Source of the DNA: Doryteuthis pealeii
Lineage: Eukaryota > Mollusca > Cephalopoda > Myopsida > Loliginidae
Length of the DNA stretch: 64,000 nucleotides
Direction: 5' to 3'
Assembly: GCA_023376005.1 (NCBI GenBank)
Contig: CM042151.1
Coordinates: 75,647,039 to 75,711,038 of the forward strand
The notes under the pieces were generated by a model. The model was given only the letters and a program-made list of their open reading frames with translations. It was not told the origin of the DNA and made no database searches. The translations under genes were made by a program, and so were the position numbers. Shown piece by piece: positions 54,194 to 63,944 of this stretch (positions are counted from its first letter, which is position 1; every line of letters begins with the position of its first letter).

Positions 54194-56905
54194 ATGGATA
54201 AAGACCTCCAGCAGATCACGCACGTGAAAGAAGCCTTGGTGAAACGGTACCTGCAAAAGAATGATTATCTAACACCAGCACCGAGACCCGTCAACCCACA
54301 ACAGTTCCACTGTGATGCAAATATCAACAAGCAATATACCCCCAGGGTAGACTACCAGAATCCTGCTGCTATCAGGCCTGCAGACCCCCAACAGTTCCAA
54401 TGTGAAACAACAATGACAAAGCATTACATGAATAAGCCCGAGTATCTCCCACAGCCCAGCCAACTTACAAACACGCAACCACAATTCCAGTTGGAAGGGA
54501 CAAAGCCTTTTGGTCTCAAAACAGACTATACCACTACGGATGGGAGGCTTGTAAACCCACCACAGTTTCAGCTTGACGGGACTATTCCGAAACTGTTTGG
54601 AGGAAAAACTGATTACACCACAACGGCCATCAGAACCACAAATCAGCCGTTCCAGTGTGAATCTGGAATCCATAAACAGTATTCCTGCAATCCCTTGACT
54701 CTTGGCAGACTCATGAATCCTCATATGCTACAGTCGACGAGTAAGATTGAGTACACAACAGTATCAGCTTTGCGAGCCAACAATGCACAAACGTTTCAGT
54801 CCGATCGGATGCTCACAAAGCAATTCAGCAACAAAACTGATTATTCTTCTTTAATAGCGAGGACTGTAAACTCTCAGTTTCACAATGAGGGTTCTCTTGC
54901 AAAGCAGTTTGCATGCAAGGAGGAACCCACCACGCCTACGAAAATAAATCAGACTCCGTATCAAGATTACGAGACCAAGCCTGCTGCGCCTTTCCAGCCA
55001 GCTGTAAAAGCTGTAGAGCCACAACCTCTTCAGAATAAAATAGTAATGATGAAAGATGTTGGGACCAACACTGGAGCTTTCTCTCTGCTGGAAATTGGTA
55101 ATCCAATGCCCGTAAAGCCGAGCGAAACAGTTGCCAAAGATCTGATTGATAGTGAAACAATCACGCAAGATATTGCAGATAAGGAGGCAGTTTCTGAACA
55201 CACCACAGATAAGGAAGGCATCTCTGATGATCTTGCAGATAAAGATGAAATCTCCGACGACCCCACAGATAAAGAAGAAATCTCTGACGATCACACAGAT
55301 AAGGAGGAAGTCTCTCACGATCTTACAGAAAAAGATGGGGTCTCTGATGACGCCACTGATAAGTCTGATGATGCTTCTCCATCAAAGGAATCTACTGATA
55401 CTCCGAGCCTACAACCTGAAGAATCTGCACCTAAAGACGATGCCAAGAAAGCTGAGGAAACTCTAAAAACAAGTGATCAGCACAACTTTCAGTGTTATGT
55501 GTGTGACAAAACTTTTTCAAAAAACAATTATCTTAAAATTCACATGAGGAAGCATACAACCGAGAAACCGTTTGCTTGTCAATACTGCCCCAAGAAATTC
55601 ACTCTAAAGACTCGTCTAAAGGTTCACATGAAAACTCACCCTAGTGAAAAGCCTTTCAAATGTGAAGTTTGTGACAAATCTTATTCCCGGAGTTATGATT
55701 TAAGGAGACACAACTCAATCCATTTGGGTGAGAAGGCGTTCAATTGTGATTCTTGCAGTCAGTCATTCTTGCAAAAGTCTGAGTTGGAAAAACACGCAGC
55801 CACTCATTCAGAGGAGAAAGTATTTGAGTGTGATGCCTGCCATAAAACCTTTGCTCAGAAGCGCGACCTGAAACGTCACACTATAATACATTTTCTTGAG
55901 AAGCCATTTGATTGTGACGTTTGCGGCAAGTCTTTCCCTCAAAGCTATGCTTTGAAAAGACACAAGTCTATTCACTTAGGGGAGAAGCCATATACGTGCA
56001 CAGTATGTAAAAAATCATTCTCTAAAAACACCAACATTAAGGCACACATGCGCAAACATACAGGAGAAAAACCATATCACTGTGATATATGTGGTAAGAA
56101 CTTTGCTCATTGCAGCCATCTGAAGACCCACATGCGGACCCACACTGGAGAGAAACCCTACCAATGTGAAATTTGCAGTAAGAAGTTTTCTCACAGTGGT
56201 CACTTGAAAGCTCATCAAACTGTTCATACAGGTGAGAGACCATATGTTTGTGAAACGTGCGGGCGGAAATTTGCTCAGAAAGACATTCTAAAAACTCACA
56301 TGCGAATCCACACTGGAGAGTTGCCGTTTCAATGTTCAGTTTGTGGCAAAGCTTTTCCTCGCAGCTCTGATCTGAAGAGCCATAAAGTTAGCCATTCTGA
56401 CGTAAAGCCCTACACATGTAATGTGTGTGGCAAAGCATTTTCCCGGAACAGTGACTTTAAGAGACATCTAACTATACATTCTGACAATAAGCCATTTGAA
56501 TGTGACGTCTGTGGCAAAACCTTCACACAGAGTTGGACTCTGAAATGCCATGTTGGGATACACACAGGAGTGAAACCCTTCCAGTGTGAAGTATGTCTCA
56601 AAACATTCTCACGCAACAGTGATGTGAAAAGCCACATGCGGAAGCACACAGGGGAGAAACCCTTTGATTGTGATGTGTGTGGCAAAGCATTCTCTCGCAA
56701 TGATCATTTAAAAAATCACCGTCGGATACACACTGGGGAGAAGCCATTTACTTGTCAGTTATGCCCGCAAACATTTTTGCAAAGGAGTGTTTTAAAGAGG
56801 CATGTTCTGACACACACAGGAGTGAAGCCATTTGATTGTAAACTTTGTGGAAAGAATTTTTCTCGGAATGATAAGCTGAAAATGCACATGGAATCACATG
56901 CTTAA
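54194..56905 (+). CDS. ZNF-2: C2H2 zinc-finger protein, 17 fingers
   Basis: Probable nuclear sequence-specific DNA-binding protein of 903 residues. Start: first in-frame ATG after the stop at 54146, with A at -3 and G at +4. Residues 1-19 look helical; about 20-260 hold seven to eight degenerate repeats of 22-30 residues, ([D/E]Y...R..N.Q.FQ....K.[F/Y]..K); 316-395 hold eight acidic 10-residue repeats (D..DKE.[I/V]S[D]); a Ser/Lys/Glu linker follows. Fingers run from Cys434 to the last His902, 17 units of exactly 28 residues with C-X2-C-X12-H-X3-H and mostly TGEKP-type linkers; all metal ligands are intact. There is no KRAB, SCAN, BTB or ZAD domain, which fits the lineage-expanded C2H2 families of cephalopods. 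Only one residue follows the array. Probably spliced to untranslated exons upstream. Targets unknown. Confidence 0.95.
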   Translation: MDKDLQQITHVKEALVKRYLQKNDYLTPAPRPVNPQQFHCDANINKQYTPRVDYQNPAAIRPADPQQFQCETTMTKHYMNKPEYLPQPSQLTNTQPQFQLEGTKPFGLKTDYTTTDGRLVNPPQFQLDGTIPKLFGGKTDYTTTAIRTTNQPFQCESGIHKQYSCNPLTLGRLMNPHMLQSTSKIEYTTVSALRANNAQTFQSDRMLTKQFSNKTDYSSLIARTVNSQFHNEGSLAKQFACKEEPTTPTKINQTPYQDYETKPAAPFQPAVKAVEPQPLQNKIVMMKDVGTNTGAFSLLEIGNPMPVKPSETVAKDLIDSETITQDIADKEAVSEHTTDKEGISDDLADKDEISDDPTDKEEISDDHTDKEEVSHDLTEKDGVSDDATDKSDDASPSKESTDTPSLQPEESAPKDDAKKAEETLKTSDQHNFQCYVCDKTFSKNNYLKIHMRKHTTEKPFACQYCPKKFTLKTRLKVHMKTHPSEKPFKCEVCDKSYSRSYDLRRHNSIHLGEKAFNCDSCSQSFLQKSELEKHAATHSEEKVFECDACHKTFAQKRDLKRHTIIHFLEKPFDCDVCGKSFPQSYALKRHKSIHLGEKPYTCTVCKKSFSKNTNIKAHMRKHTGEKPYHCDICGKNFAHCSHLKTHMRTHTGEKPYQCEICSKKFSHSGHLKAHQTVHTGERPYVCETCGRKFAQKDILKTHMRIHTGELPFQCSVCGKAFPRSSDLKSHKVSHSDVKPYTCNVCGKAFSRNSDFKRHLTIHSDNKPFECDVCGKTFTQSWTLKCHVGIHTGVKPFQCEVCLKTFSRNSDVKSHMRKHTGEKPFDCDVCGKAFSRNDHLKNHRRIHTGEKPFTCQLCPQTFLQRSVLKRHVLTHTGVKPFDCKLCGKNFSRNDKLKMHMESHA
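55139..55378 (+). repeat. Coding 30-bp minisatellite in ZNF-2
   Basis: Eight 30-bp units, in frame, encoding the acidic repeat (for example DLADKDEISD, DPTDKEEISD, DHTDKEEVSH). First and last units are the most diverged. Confidence 0.9.
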
Positions 56906-57058
56906 AATTTTTAAAAAATTTTTTTTGGTGGGGGTGGGGGGGAACAGCACTTATTTGATCTCTGAATAATGCAAAAAGATTGTGAGTTTTTGAGTAGATT
57001 CTTTCTTTCTTTCATTCTTTCTTTTTTTTATTTAATCGAAAAGAAGAAAAGAATATAT
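56906..57058 (+). other. ZNF-2 3' flank
   Basis: Probable start of the 3' untranslated region. No AATAAA before the MITE; the first are inside it (near 57180). Confidence 0.5.
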
Positions 57059-57243
57059 GGTTATTTCCTATAACTCCAATGTAAACAAAGGGGAACCACT
57101 CTTGACTGATAAATTATCTATTTATTTTCCCATTAAACTAACCCTAAACCCAACCCGTCTTCTTTATTCCTAGTAGATCAATAAATAAATAATTTATCAG
57201 TCAAGAGTGGTTCCCCTTTATGTTGGCGTTATAGGAAATAACC
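57059..57243. mobile_element. Foldback MITE with telomere-like core, copy 2
   Basis: GGTTATTTCCTATAACTCC and inverse; core CTAACCCTAAACCCAACCC. 185 bp, the better-preserved partner of 1928-2126. Lying in the 3' flank of ZNF-2, it supplies AATAAATAAAT on the + strand and could serve as its polyadenylation signal. Confidence 0.85.
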
Positions 57244-57423
57244 AAATATATTTACTAATACCAATGTTGAGGGAATAATTAGACTCTACTGGTAGTATTT
57301 TCTAAAGAAGAAGAAAAAACATTGATCGACAAACACTTCTGTGTTTTAATAAATTCAACTGCTCCATTTAAAAAAAAAAACTTCTATCACTAACATCTTC
57401 AAGATATTTGCACTACTATCATC

Positions 57424-57990
57424 ACCAACTCGGCATATGAGTAGCATAAGGATCTGATGGTAGGTGTGGCACTCCACCTTAGATGCAGAAACAATCTCCT
57501 TGGTCTAGCACTGGTGAAAGGGGGATAGACTCCCTCGCTGATAGGCTACTAAAAAGGTAATATGCAGTATTGGTAAGTCACTTAGCCAGTTTAGCTCAGT
57601 CGGTAGAGCACTCGCCTAGGAATTGAAAGGTTCTTGGTTCAATACCAGCCCTCGCCAACTTGGCGAATGAGTAGCGCAGGGATCTGTGCGGTAAAGTGGG
57701 GAGCTGATGGTAAGTGTGGCGTTCCACCTCAGATGCAAAAAACAATCGCCTTCATCTAGCACTAGTGAAAAGGGGATAGACCCCCTTGCTGTCTGGCTGA
57801 TACCGACTTTAGGCCACTCCGACAACTTTATCAGCATATGAGTAGCACTAGAAACTGTGCAGTAAAGTGAGGAGCTGATGGTAGTTGTGGCGCTCCTCCT
57901 CAGATACTAAAATAATCTCCTTGGTCTAGTAGGAGATAGACTCCCTGGCTGTCTGGCTGATACCGACATTAGGCCATCCTGACGACTACT
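57424..57990 (+). repeat. Cluster of three A SINEs
   Basis: Headless copy 57424-57552; full copy 57584-57832 (AGCTCAGTCGGTAGAGCAC, GGTTCTTGGTTCAATACC); headless copy 57832-57990. All are in the same orientation. 57244-57423 shows nothing recognised. Confidence 0.88.
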
Positions 57991-58035
57991 TTTACTACAT
58001 TTTTCACTTGTTAGTTTTTAACAAATATTTATTTA

Positions 58036-58184
58036 GGTCGGTGTTTCCAAACCTTTTTTTTGATGAATACCCAACCAAAACACTTGGATGTTTTCTACCA
58101 CCCCCCCACATTATACCCTTATGTCATTACCTCCTCATAACATTCACCCTAGCGAGCAGTGTGGACCCTGTTGGAAAACATTGT
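58036..58184. mobile_element. hAT-like MITE, 150 bp
   Basis: CGGTGTTTCCAAACCTTTTT at the left and GTTGGAAAACATTGTGG at the right are imperfect inverted ends typical of hAT elements. Target duplication not seen. Confidence 0.5.
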
Positions 58185-58212
58185 GGTAGCGTCATTATTA
58201 TTTGTGGTTGAA

Positions 58213-58273
58213 TCAGCTTAATTACAAAAGTGTAAATATAGATATACAACATATATTATTTCCTAACGTCTAG
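58213..58273 (+). repeat. B2 3' fragment
   Basis: AAATATAGATATACAACAT and CTAACGTCTAGGCATGAAA; cut by element Y. Confidence 0.65.
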
Positions 58274-59392
58274 GCATGAAATAGGGTAGGTCGATTTATC
58301 ACTTTTTAAAAATATCAAATTGTCCATCTATGTGAAAGTTGTGTGTTAGTATACTGAATACTGATACCAAAAATTAGATCTTTTACTTGCACCATTGTTT
58401 GAGGAAATAGCATCAAAGATCGTCTACTAAAATGCACTAAAAATCCTCATTTTCGCAAAATTTAGCCTTTAAAAAAAGAGGATTTTACAGGATGTTAGCA
58501 CGGATTCCCTTGACTCTTTCGTGCCAACCATCCCTGTTGGTCATTGCTACCAGCAGTTCTTCCAAGCAGCAACCAAATCTGCACAGAGCCGATTGATGTA
58601 GGTTTTTGTTGGTCAGCCCACACTGGTGTGCCCATCTGTAGGTGTCCACAGGAGAACATCACTTATGAGTTCGTTCTTGCATCTTCAACATTGTCCAGCA
58701 TGTCTTGTTCATCTCACCTGGATGGTTTGTGTAATAGGAGGCAGGTGACAGTTTAGCTATTGACTAAGGTTAAAGAGCTCAGTCTGCCCTACTATTTACC
58801 CATAGCTGGAGGGAGAATAGGTGTATGCATACCTTTCCCAAGGCAATGTTTTGGATATTTTCAATTAGAATTTTATATTATATATTATATTCATTTCATC
58901 TTAGTAAAATAAATTTCTGTTTTAAATAATGAAATTGCTAAATTTCATTATTTTTATATATATTTCATTTAATATTCATTATATATATTTCATTATTTGA
59001 AATATATATTTCATTATTTGAAATATATATTTCAACATTATATGAAATATGTATTTCATATTTCATTATATATATTTCATTATTTTTATATATAAATAAA
59101 AAAAGGCAAAGTTTTGAATATTTTCAATTTTAATTCTAGTTATGATTATTCATTTCATCTTAGTAAAATAAATTTCTGTTTTAAATAATGAAATTGCTAA
59201 ATTTCCTAACAAATTTTTGGGCCAAATGTTGCGAAAATGAGGATTTTTAGTGCATTTTTACAGACGATCTTTAATGCTATTTCCTCAAACAATGTTGCAA
59301 ATAAGAGATCTAGTTTTTGATATCAGTATTCATTATCCCAACACACAGCTTTTGCTGTTTGAGAGAATTTGATATTTTTTTTAAAGTGAAAA
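58274..59392. mobile_element. hAT-like foldback element Y, copy 2, broken open by insertions
   Basis: Left arm 58274-58470 (TAGGGTAGGTCGATTTATCA) and right arm about 59205-59392 (ACAGACGATCTTTAATGC, ending AAAGTGAAAAATG) match copy 1. Between them lie a C repeat (58490-58755), a D fragment (58757-58845, minus) and a doubled AT-rich piece (TTTCATCTTAGTAAAATAAA at 58897 and 59153). Confidence 0.8.
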
Positions 59393-59490
59393 ATGCAAAC
59401 AGCCTCGTCCAGGATTTGAACTCTGGTTGCTGTATCCATTTCCTATGATGATAACCATTACACCACAAGCGCATCTATATGTTCAGCTGT
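59385..59490 (-). repeat. D SINE head
   Basis: Reversed head: TGCAAACAGCCTCGTCCAGG, ATTTGAACTCTGGTTG, ACCATTACACCACAAGCGC. 59491-59617 is unassigned. Confidence 0.8.
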
Positions 59491-59617
59491 TGTAAGACAG
59501 AAGTAATTTTTGCATCAGCAGAGAGTGAACATGGTAGCTCATAATGCCCACCTAGAGGGTAGTAGAGACCCCAGCATCAAACACTGCTGTTACCTCATAA
59601 CTCTTGTTTGAACGGCT

Positions 59618-60170
59618 GCTATTTTGTAGAATGCTACTACTAGGATTTGTTCAAAACAGCAGGCAGCATCCTTGTGTAGTTCCCATCTAGATTTTTCTTC
59701 AGGCATTTCATCAAGTGTTACATAATCTATGCGGTTGCATAAGATTATTGTCAATCCCCTGTATTTCTAAAGGGATGGCCCTTTTCATATCACGGGCGGG
59801 ACTTTCCATGGAATATTACAGGAAGCCCGCGAAATACGTGAAGTCACGTGGGACCTGGTTGGGTCCTCAGTTTCAGTTTGGACATTGGGCAGAGAAGATG
59901 TACTGCCTTAACTGGAACTCACTGCATACGCGCACTATGTTAGATGAAAAATGTTTAGTTAAGAAATAAAAGCTTACAAAAATAATATGGTTTTGTGATT
60001 AATGAATGTCTTGGTAACAAGACTGACCTAGAAGTCCAGACGCTAGAAGAATAGAAGTAAGAAAATAAGGAAAGAGGGATGTAACACAAGTAGTGCAACC
60101 ATACAATAGTACTAACATTGCTACAGCTTGAAAGCAGTAATGTTGTTTTTTTTTTTTTTTGTTTTTTTTT
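59618..60170 (+). repeat. C repeat split by a solo LTR
   Basis: C sequence (GGATTTGTTCAAAACAGC, GTTCCCATCTAGATTTTTC) to 59715 and again from 60087 (TAGTGCAACCATACAATAG); a T run ends it. Confidence 0.8.
59716..60086 (+). mobile_element. Solo LTR 2, 371 bp
   Basis: Starts TGTTACA, ends TGTAACA, flanked by CAAG (59712-59715, 60087-60090), a 4-bp duplication as in Gypsy-type LTR elements. AATAAA at 59965-59970. The 84-codon frame inside is not a gene. No internal retroelement region is left. Confidence 0.85.
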
Positions 60171-60224
60171 TTCATTTATCTATATTTCTCTGGTGATCAT
60201 TGGAAATTTACTCACCACCCCTTC

Positions 60225-60345
60225 AAGTTTCTAAATGCTCTCCCTTGGAAATAATATTAGTCACTGCCTGCTCATCACTCGTAACCCCCACCCACCCCAG
60301 TTGAAGGAGTGGCAGTACAAAACCCTTTGGGAAACACTGGTTTAG
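60225..60345. mobile_element. hAT-like right end fragment
   Basis: CCCTTTGGGAAACACTGGTT matches the reverse of a hAT end. No partner is certain. 60346-60544 is AT-rich with nothing recognised. Confidence 0.4.
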
Positions 60346-60544
60346 ATTTTTTATGAAAAAATGTGTTAAAATTCTGTAAAAATTTAGGTTATTTACACAT
60401 ACAAAAAAATATTAAAATGACGATAAGTTTAATTTAATGAATTTAATTAATTTGATTGAAAAAGGGTATAATGATTATATAAAATATAAGCAACAACCGG
60501 TACTGTAAAAAAAATTAAAAATTAGTGAAATTAGGAGCGTATTC

Positions 60545-60905
60545 TAGTAGTAACCACCCCAAGCAGATTTAACAAGTTTGAATTCTGAGTTTTCCTTCTA
60601 GACTGGTTGCCTAACCAAGGTTAAAGAGCCCAGTCTGCCCGAGTTTTCCTTCTAGACTGGTTGCCTAACCAAGGTTAAAGAGCCCAGTCTGCCCGAGTTT
60701 TCCTTCTCCTAGACTGGTTGCCTAACCAAGGTTAAAGAGCCCAGTCTGCCCTACTATTTACCCATAGCTGGAGGGAGAGTAGTTGGATTCATACCTTTCC
60801 CAAGGGTATTAGCGCTATGTGAACTGTAGCTTTGTGCTGGATTTGAACTTTGGTTGACGAGTCCATTTCCTATGACTCTAACCATTACACCACGCACCTC
60901 TAACA
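60545..60905 (-). repeat. D SINE with an internal triplication
   Basis: Reversed D copy. A block of about 55 bp (GAGTTTTCCTTCT...GACTGGTTGCCTAACCAAGG...CAGTCTGCCC) is present three times (about 60586, 60640, 60695). Head at the right: CCATTACACCACGCACC. Confidence 0.9.
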
Positions 60906-61102
60906 CTAAGAAAATGAATATCAAAATAGTTTGATTCAGCAAGAGTTAACTCTTAATGTCCTATACCACCTCATTCCACCCAACTGGAAGTCATATTAAT
61001 TTTTCAGATCTACCCCAAATGATAAATTTGTTTAAATGTAATATTAAACATATTTAGAAGTCTTTAATTTAAGGGAAATAACAGGTAACTTTAAATGAAA
61101 AA

Positions 61103-61365
61103 GGGGCCGGGTTAGCTCAGTCGGTAGAGCGTTCGGCTAAAAATCATAAGGTTCCTAGTTCGATACCAGTCCTTGCCAACTCAGCGTATGAGTAGCACAG
61201 GGATCTGTGCGGTAAGGTAAGGAGCTGATGGTAGGTGTGGCACTCCACCTCAGATGTTAAAACAATCTCTTTGGTTTAGCGCTATTGAAAAGGGGATAGA
61301 CTCCTTCGCTGACTGGCTGATACTGACTTTAGGCCGCCCCGACGACTTTACTTTACTTTACTTAA
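61103..61365 (+). repeat. A SINE, full length
   Basis: GGGTTAGCTCAGTCGGTAGA head, AGTTCGATACCAG B box, complete body, tail of ACTTT repeats. One of the best-preserved A copies. 60906-61102 and 61366-61670 show nothing certain apart from a B-type end near 61455-61500 (TTGATATGCCATAAAAC). Confidence 0.93.
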
Positions 61366-61670
61366 ATGAAAAGGCCATTTTTAGCCATTTTTTGATAAAT
61401 TCTGATAGGAATGGGGCTCTGGACTTAGAAAATTCTCAACAGGATGTTAAGAGTTAAATGACCCAAAAAGTGTTGATATGCCATAAAACAAACCAACCAA
61501 CCAATCTTCAGAGAAGCCCGTCATTTTATAGATAAAAAATAAATTTGGTAGTCGGCCATATTTCCACAATTCAACTGGTATTCTTTTCCTCTTTTATACT
61601 ATCATGACTAAGACCACAATTTTAAACGAGGGACTTTTTCTCTTTGATCATTTTCACGCATCATAAATTT

Positions 61671-61775
61671 TACTGGCCTTGTGCCAAGCTAACCTAAGCT
61701 TAGTAAATGGCTACTCTTCATGTGTACGTATTTACCAACCCCTCCGCACCAGCAGGATGTGACACAAGGTCAATT
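61671..61775. repeat. E tail and D tail fragments
   Basis: GCCTTGTGCCAAGCTAACC (E, +) and TTACCAACCCCTCCGCACC ... GGATGTGACACAAGG (D, -). Confidence 0.7.
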
Positions 61776-61825
61776 TTTGGTAATCTGAACATTAGCTACA
61801 TAAATGAGAGTAACCTCCCCGTGTT

Positions 61826-62098
61826 TCTTTCACTTTGAGGAAGCCATCTGATTTGGTCGGCCATTTTCATTTCACCGTAATCAATACAACTGCATGTTTT
61901 AACATATACTCATCAAATGTGTTCTTAATAACAATTAAATTCATTTCAAATAATGCACAAACACAATTAAGAACACAAGTTGTGATATTTTCATGTTAAA
62001 ACATTCAGTTGTATTGATTCAAACAAATTCGTATTTTCAGTGTAGATTTACAGTAAAATGAAAATGGCCAACCAAAACAGACGGCTTCCTTAAAGTGT
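61826..62098. mobile_element. Foldback MITE (CACTTTGAGGAAGCC ends)
   Basis: Left CACTTTGAGGAAGCCATCTG and right inverse with arms of about 40-50 bp, plus a nested inverted piece (CAATACAACTGCATGTTTTAA). Target duplication unclear. TA run at 62105-62132. Confidence 0.75.
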
Positions 62099-62403
62099 AT
62101 AATGTATATATATATATATATATATATATATTCTTATATTTTATTGGAGAAATGAAAATAAAGTGCTTGATTACAGGGGTAAGAGCTATATTTATTTGTT
62201 TTCTCTGGGTGCTTGTCTTGAAGATATGCAGCTAATACACTGCTTTGAAACCAATGATAACGGATGCCTATTAACTGTAATTTACTTTATAACAAATAAA
62301 TATATTCTTTTATAGTAATAGAAAAACTGCAAATAAGAAAAGTTTTTGCATAAAAAAGAGTACTCAAGGCTATTATATAGAGTTGGTTTAAAACAAAAAA
62401 AAA

Positions 62404-62511
62404 TAGAATTATGAAAACTATAAGTCTGTTACTGAAGTTTCATGCGTTTCACACAATCTTCAGACATATATATCTGAAGATTGTGTAATGGACTTATAGT
62501 GTCCATAATTC

Positions 62512-62513
<2 letters not shown>
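62404..62513. repeat. Short hairpin element
   Basis: Near-perfect inverted repeat: AGAATTATG...CTATAAGTC at both ends and ACACAATCTTCAGA/TCTGAAGATTGTGT in the centre. 62133-62403 shows no recognised feature. Confidence 0.75.
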
Positions 62514-62545
<32 letters not shown>

Positions 62546-62546
<1 letters not shown>

Positions 62547-63058
62547 CTATTAATAATAGAGATTCGGTCTCTATTTGTCTGTAACTGAAACCATGTTACT
62601 GCTTACATCACATTACCCAAAATCATCAATACATAGAGTAAAGAACAATCTTGTGGGAATTAATTTGATTTTAACTGAGAAACTTGATTTTAATAGAAAA
62701 AAAAACTTACCTACTTGAATTTTGACAGGAAGACTATTTTTTATGTCTATTATTAAAAAAAAGTAAAGATTCTAAAAGTCTGTTTACATTTTTTTATGAA
62801 AAAGAGTGTCAAAAAATCGTTTATACATACTTTTTGGACGTCGATAAAATTTTCAAGAAAATATTTTTTTTTAAATGCTAAAATTAAAATGTTCGTTCAA
62901 TTCTAATAAAATTTTGTAGAATTATGTATTCTTCAAAAAAACATTGTCGTCTGTCGTAAAACAATAAACTCCCACTTCCTTAGGCAATATCATTCAAAAA
63001 TTAATTTTTACACTGCCTGGAGGGTGTTTTTTTTTTTTTTTTTTTTTTTTTTTGCTAG
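62546..63058 (+). mobile_element. Helitron H2, copy d
   Basis: TCTATTAATAATAGAGATTC start; 3' hairpin CTGCCTGGAGGGTG eroded, T run, then CTAG at 63055-63058. Confidence 0.82.
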
Positions 63059-63617
63059 TGTTGATAATATAGTTTCCTATATTTATAAATAAAGAGTGCT
63101 CAATATCAGCCATAGAGGACATATATTTAAGTTAGGCTAGTGTAGTTACAGTTTCAGTGGTGCTTGGTAATTATCTCTTACCTATGCAACCATCAGACCA
63201 AGTCTATTTGTTTAACACTTGGTATTTTGGTTGTGTAGGTGAGAAACTGACAGTCACTAAGCACTGTTGACACTATGTCTACACTAGTTTAAATTTTATA
63301 TGAAATTATGAACACTAGAAGTTTGTTATTTTAAGTTTTATGTATTGTGCACAATCAGATGGAAAAGTGAGAAAAGTGGCTAATCAATTGTAATTATTGT
63401 CTTGTGTAAAGTCATGTGTTAAGATGGAAGTACACATGACACACACAGAGAAAAAAATACACATACGCATGTATGCATAAATATATGCATAATTTTTCCT
63501 CCTTTGTACAAAAGAAGCAAACTGATATCTAAATGTAGACATATAAATAAATTTCTCTTTGTTATTAACAACAGACTAATTTTATATTTATTCTCCTCTG
63601 CTGGGACTGTTCTATTG

Positions 63618-63665
<48 letters not shown>

Positions 63666-63944
63666 GTAAGATCATATGAAAAACACAGATGTTGTTCAAA
63701 TAAAGTTTTTTTTATTATGCTGGTATTGCAATATTTCAATTTGTTAAAAATTTTCTTCAGAGCATTTGTTTAAAATTTAAACTATTCTTTTTTCTTAAAA
63801 AGACTGATACGAATCAATCCCAGCACAAAACAGTTACAATTTTCATAAATTGTCTTCTCATTAACATAATATAGCTACTGGCAAAATGAACCTAAAATGC
63901 GTTTTTGACAAAATGACTTTAGCCCCCCCCCCCGAAAATAATTT
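63059..63944. other. Unassigned sequence with TA microsatellite
   Basis: TA run at 63619-63662; AT-rich elsewhere. No gene is seen on either strand; the 89- and 106-codon frames cross the TA run. Confidence 0.55.

Noticed and set aside
54269..55318. Minus-strand frames of 151 and 155 codons opposite ZNF-2
   Set aside because: They are antisense shadows of the repetitive coding region.
61108..61175. tRNA gene
   Set aside because: The tRNA-like heads of A, D and E copies continue into SINE bodies and have weak cloverleaf pairing; no free-standing tRNA was found.
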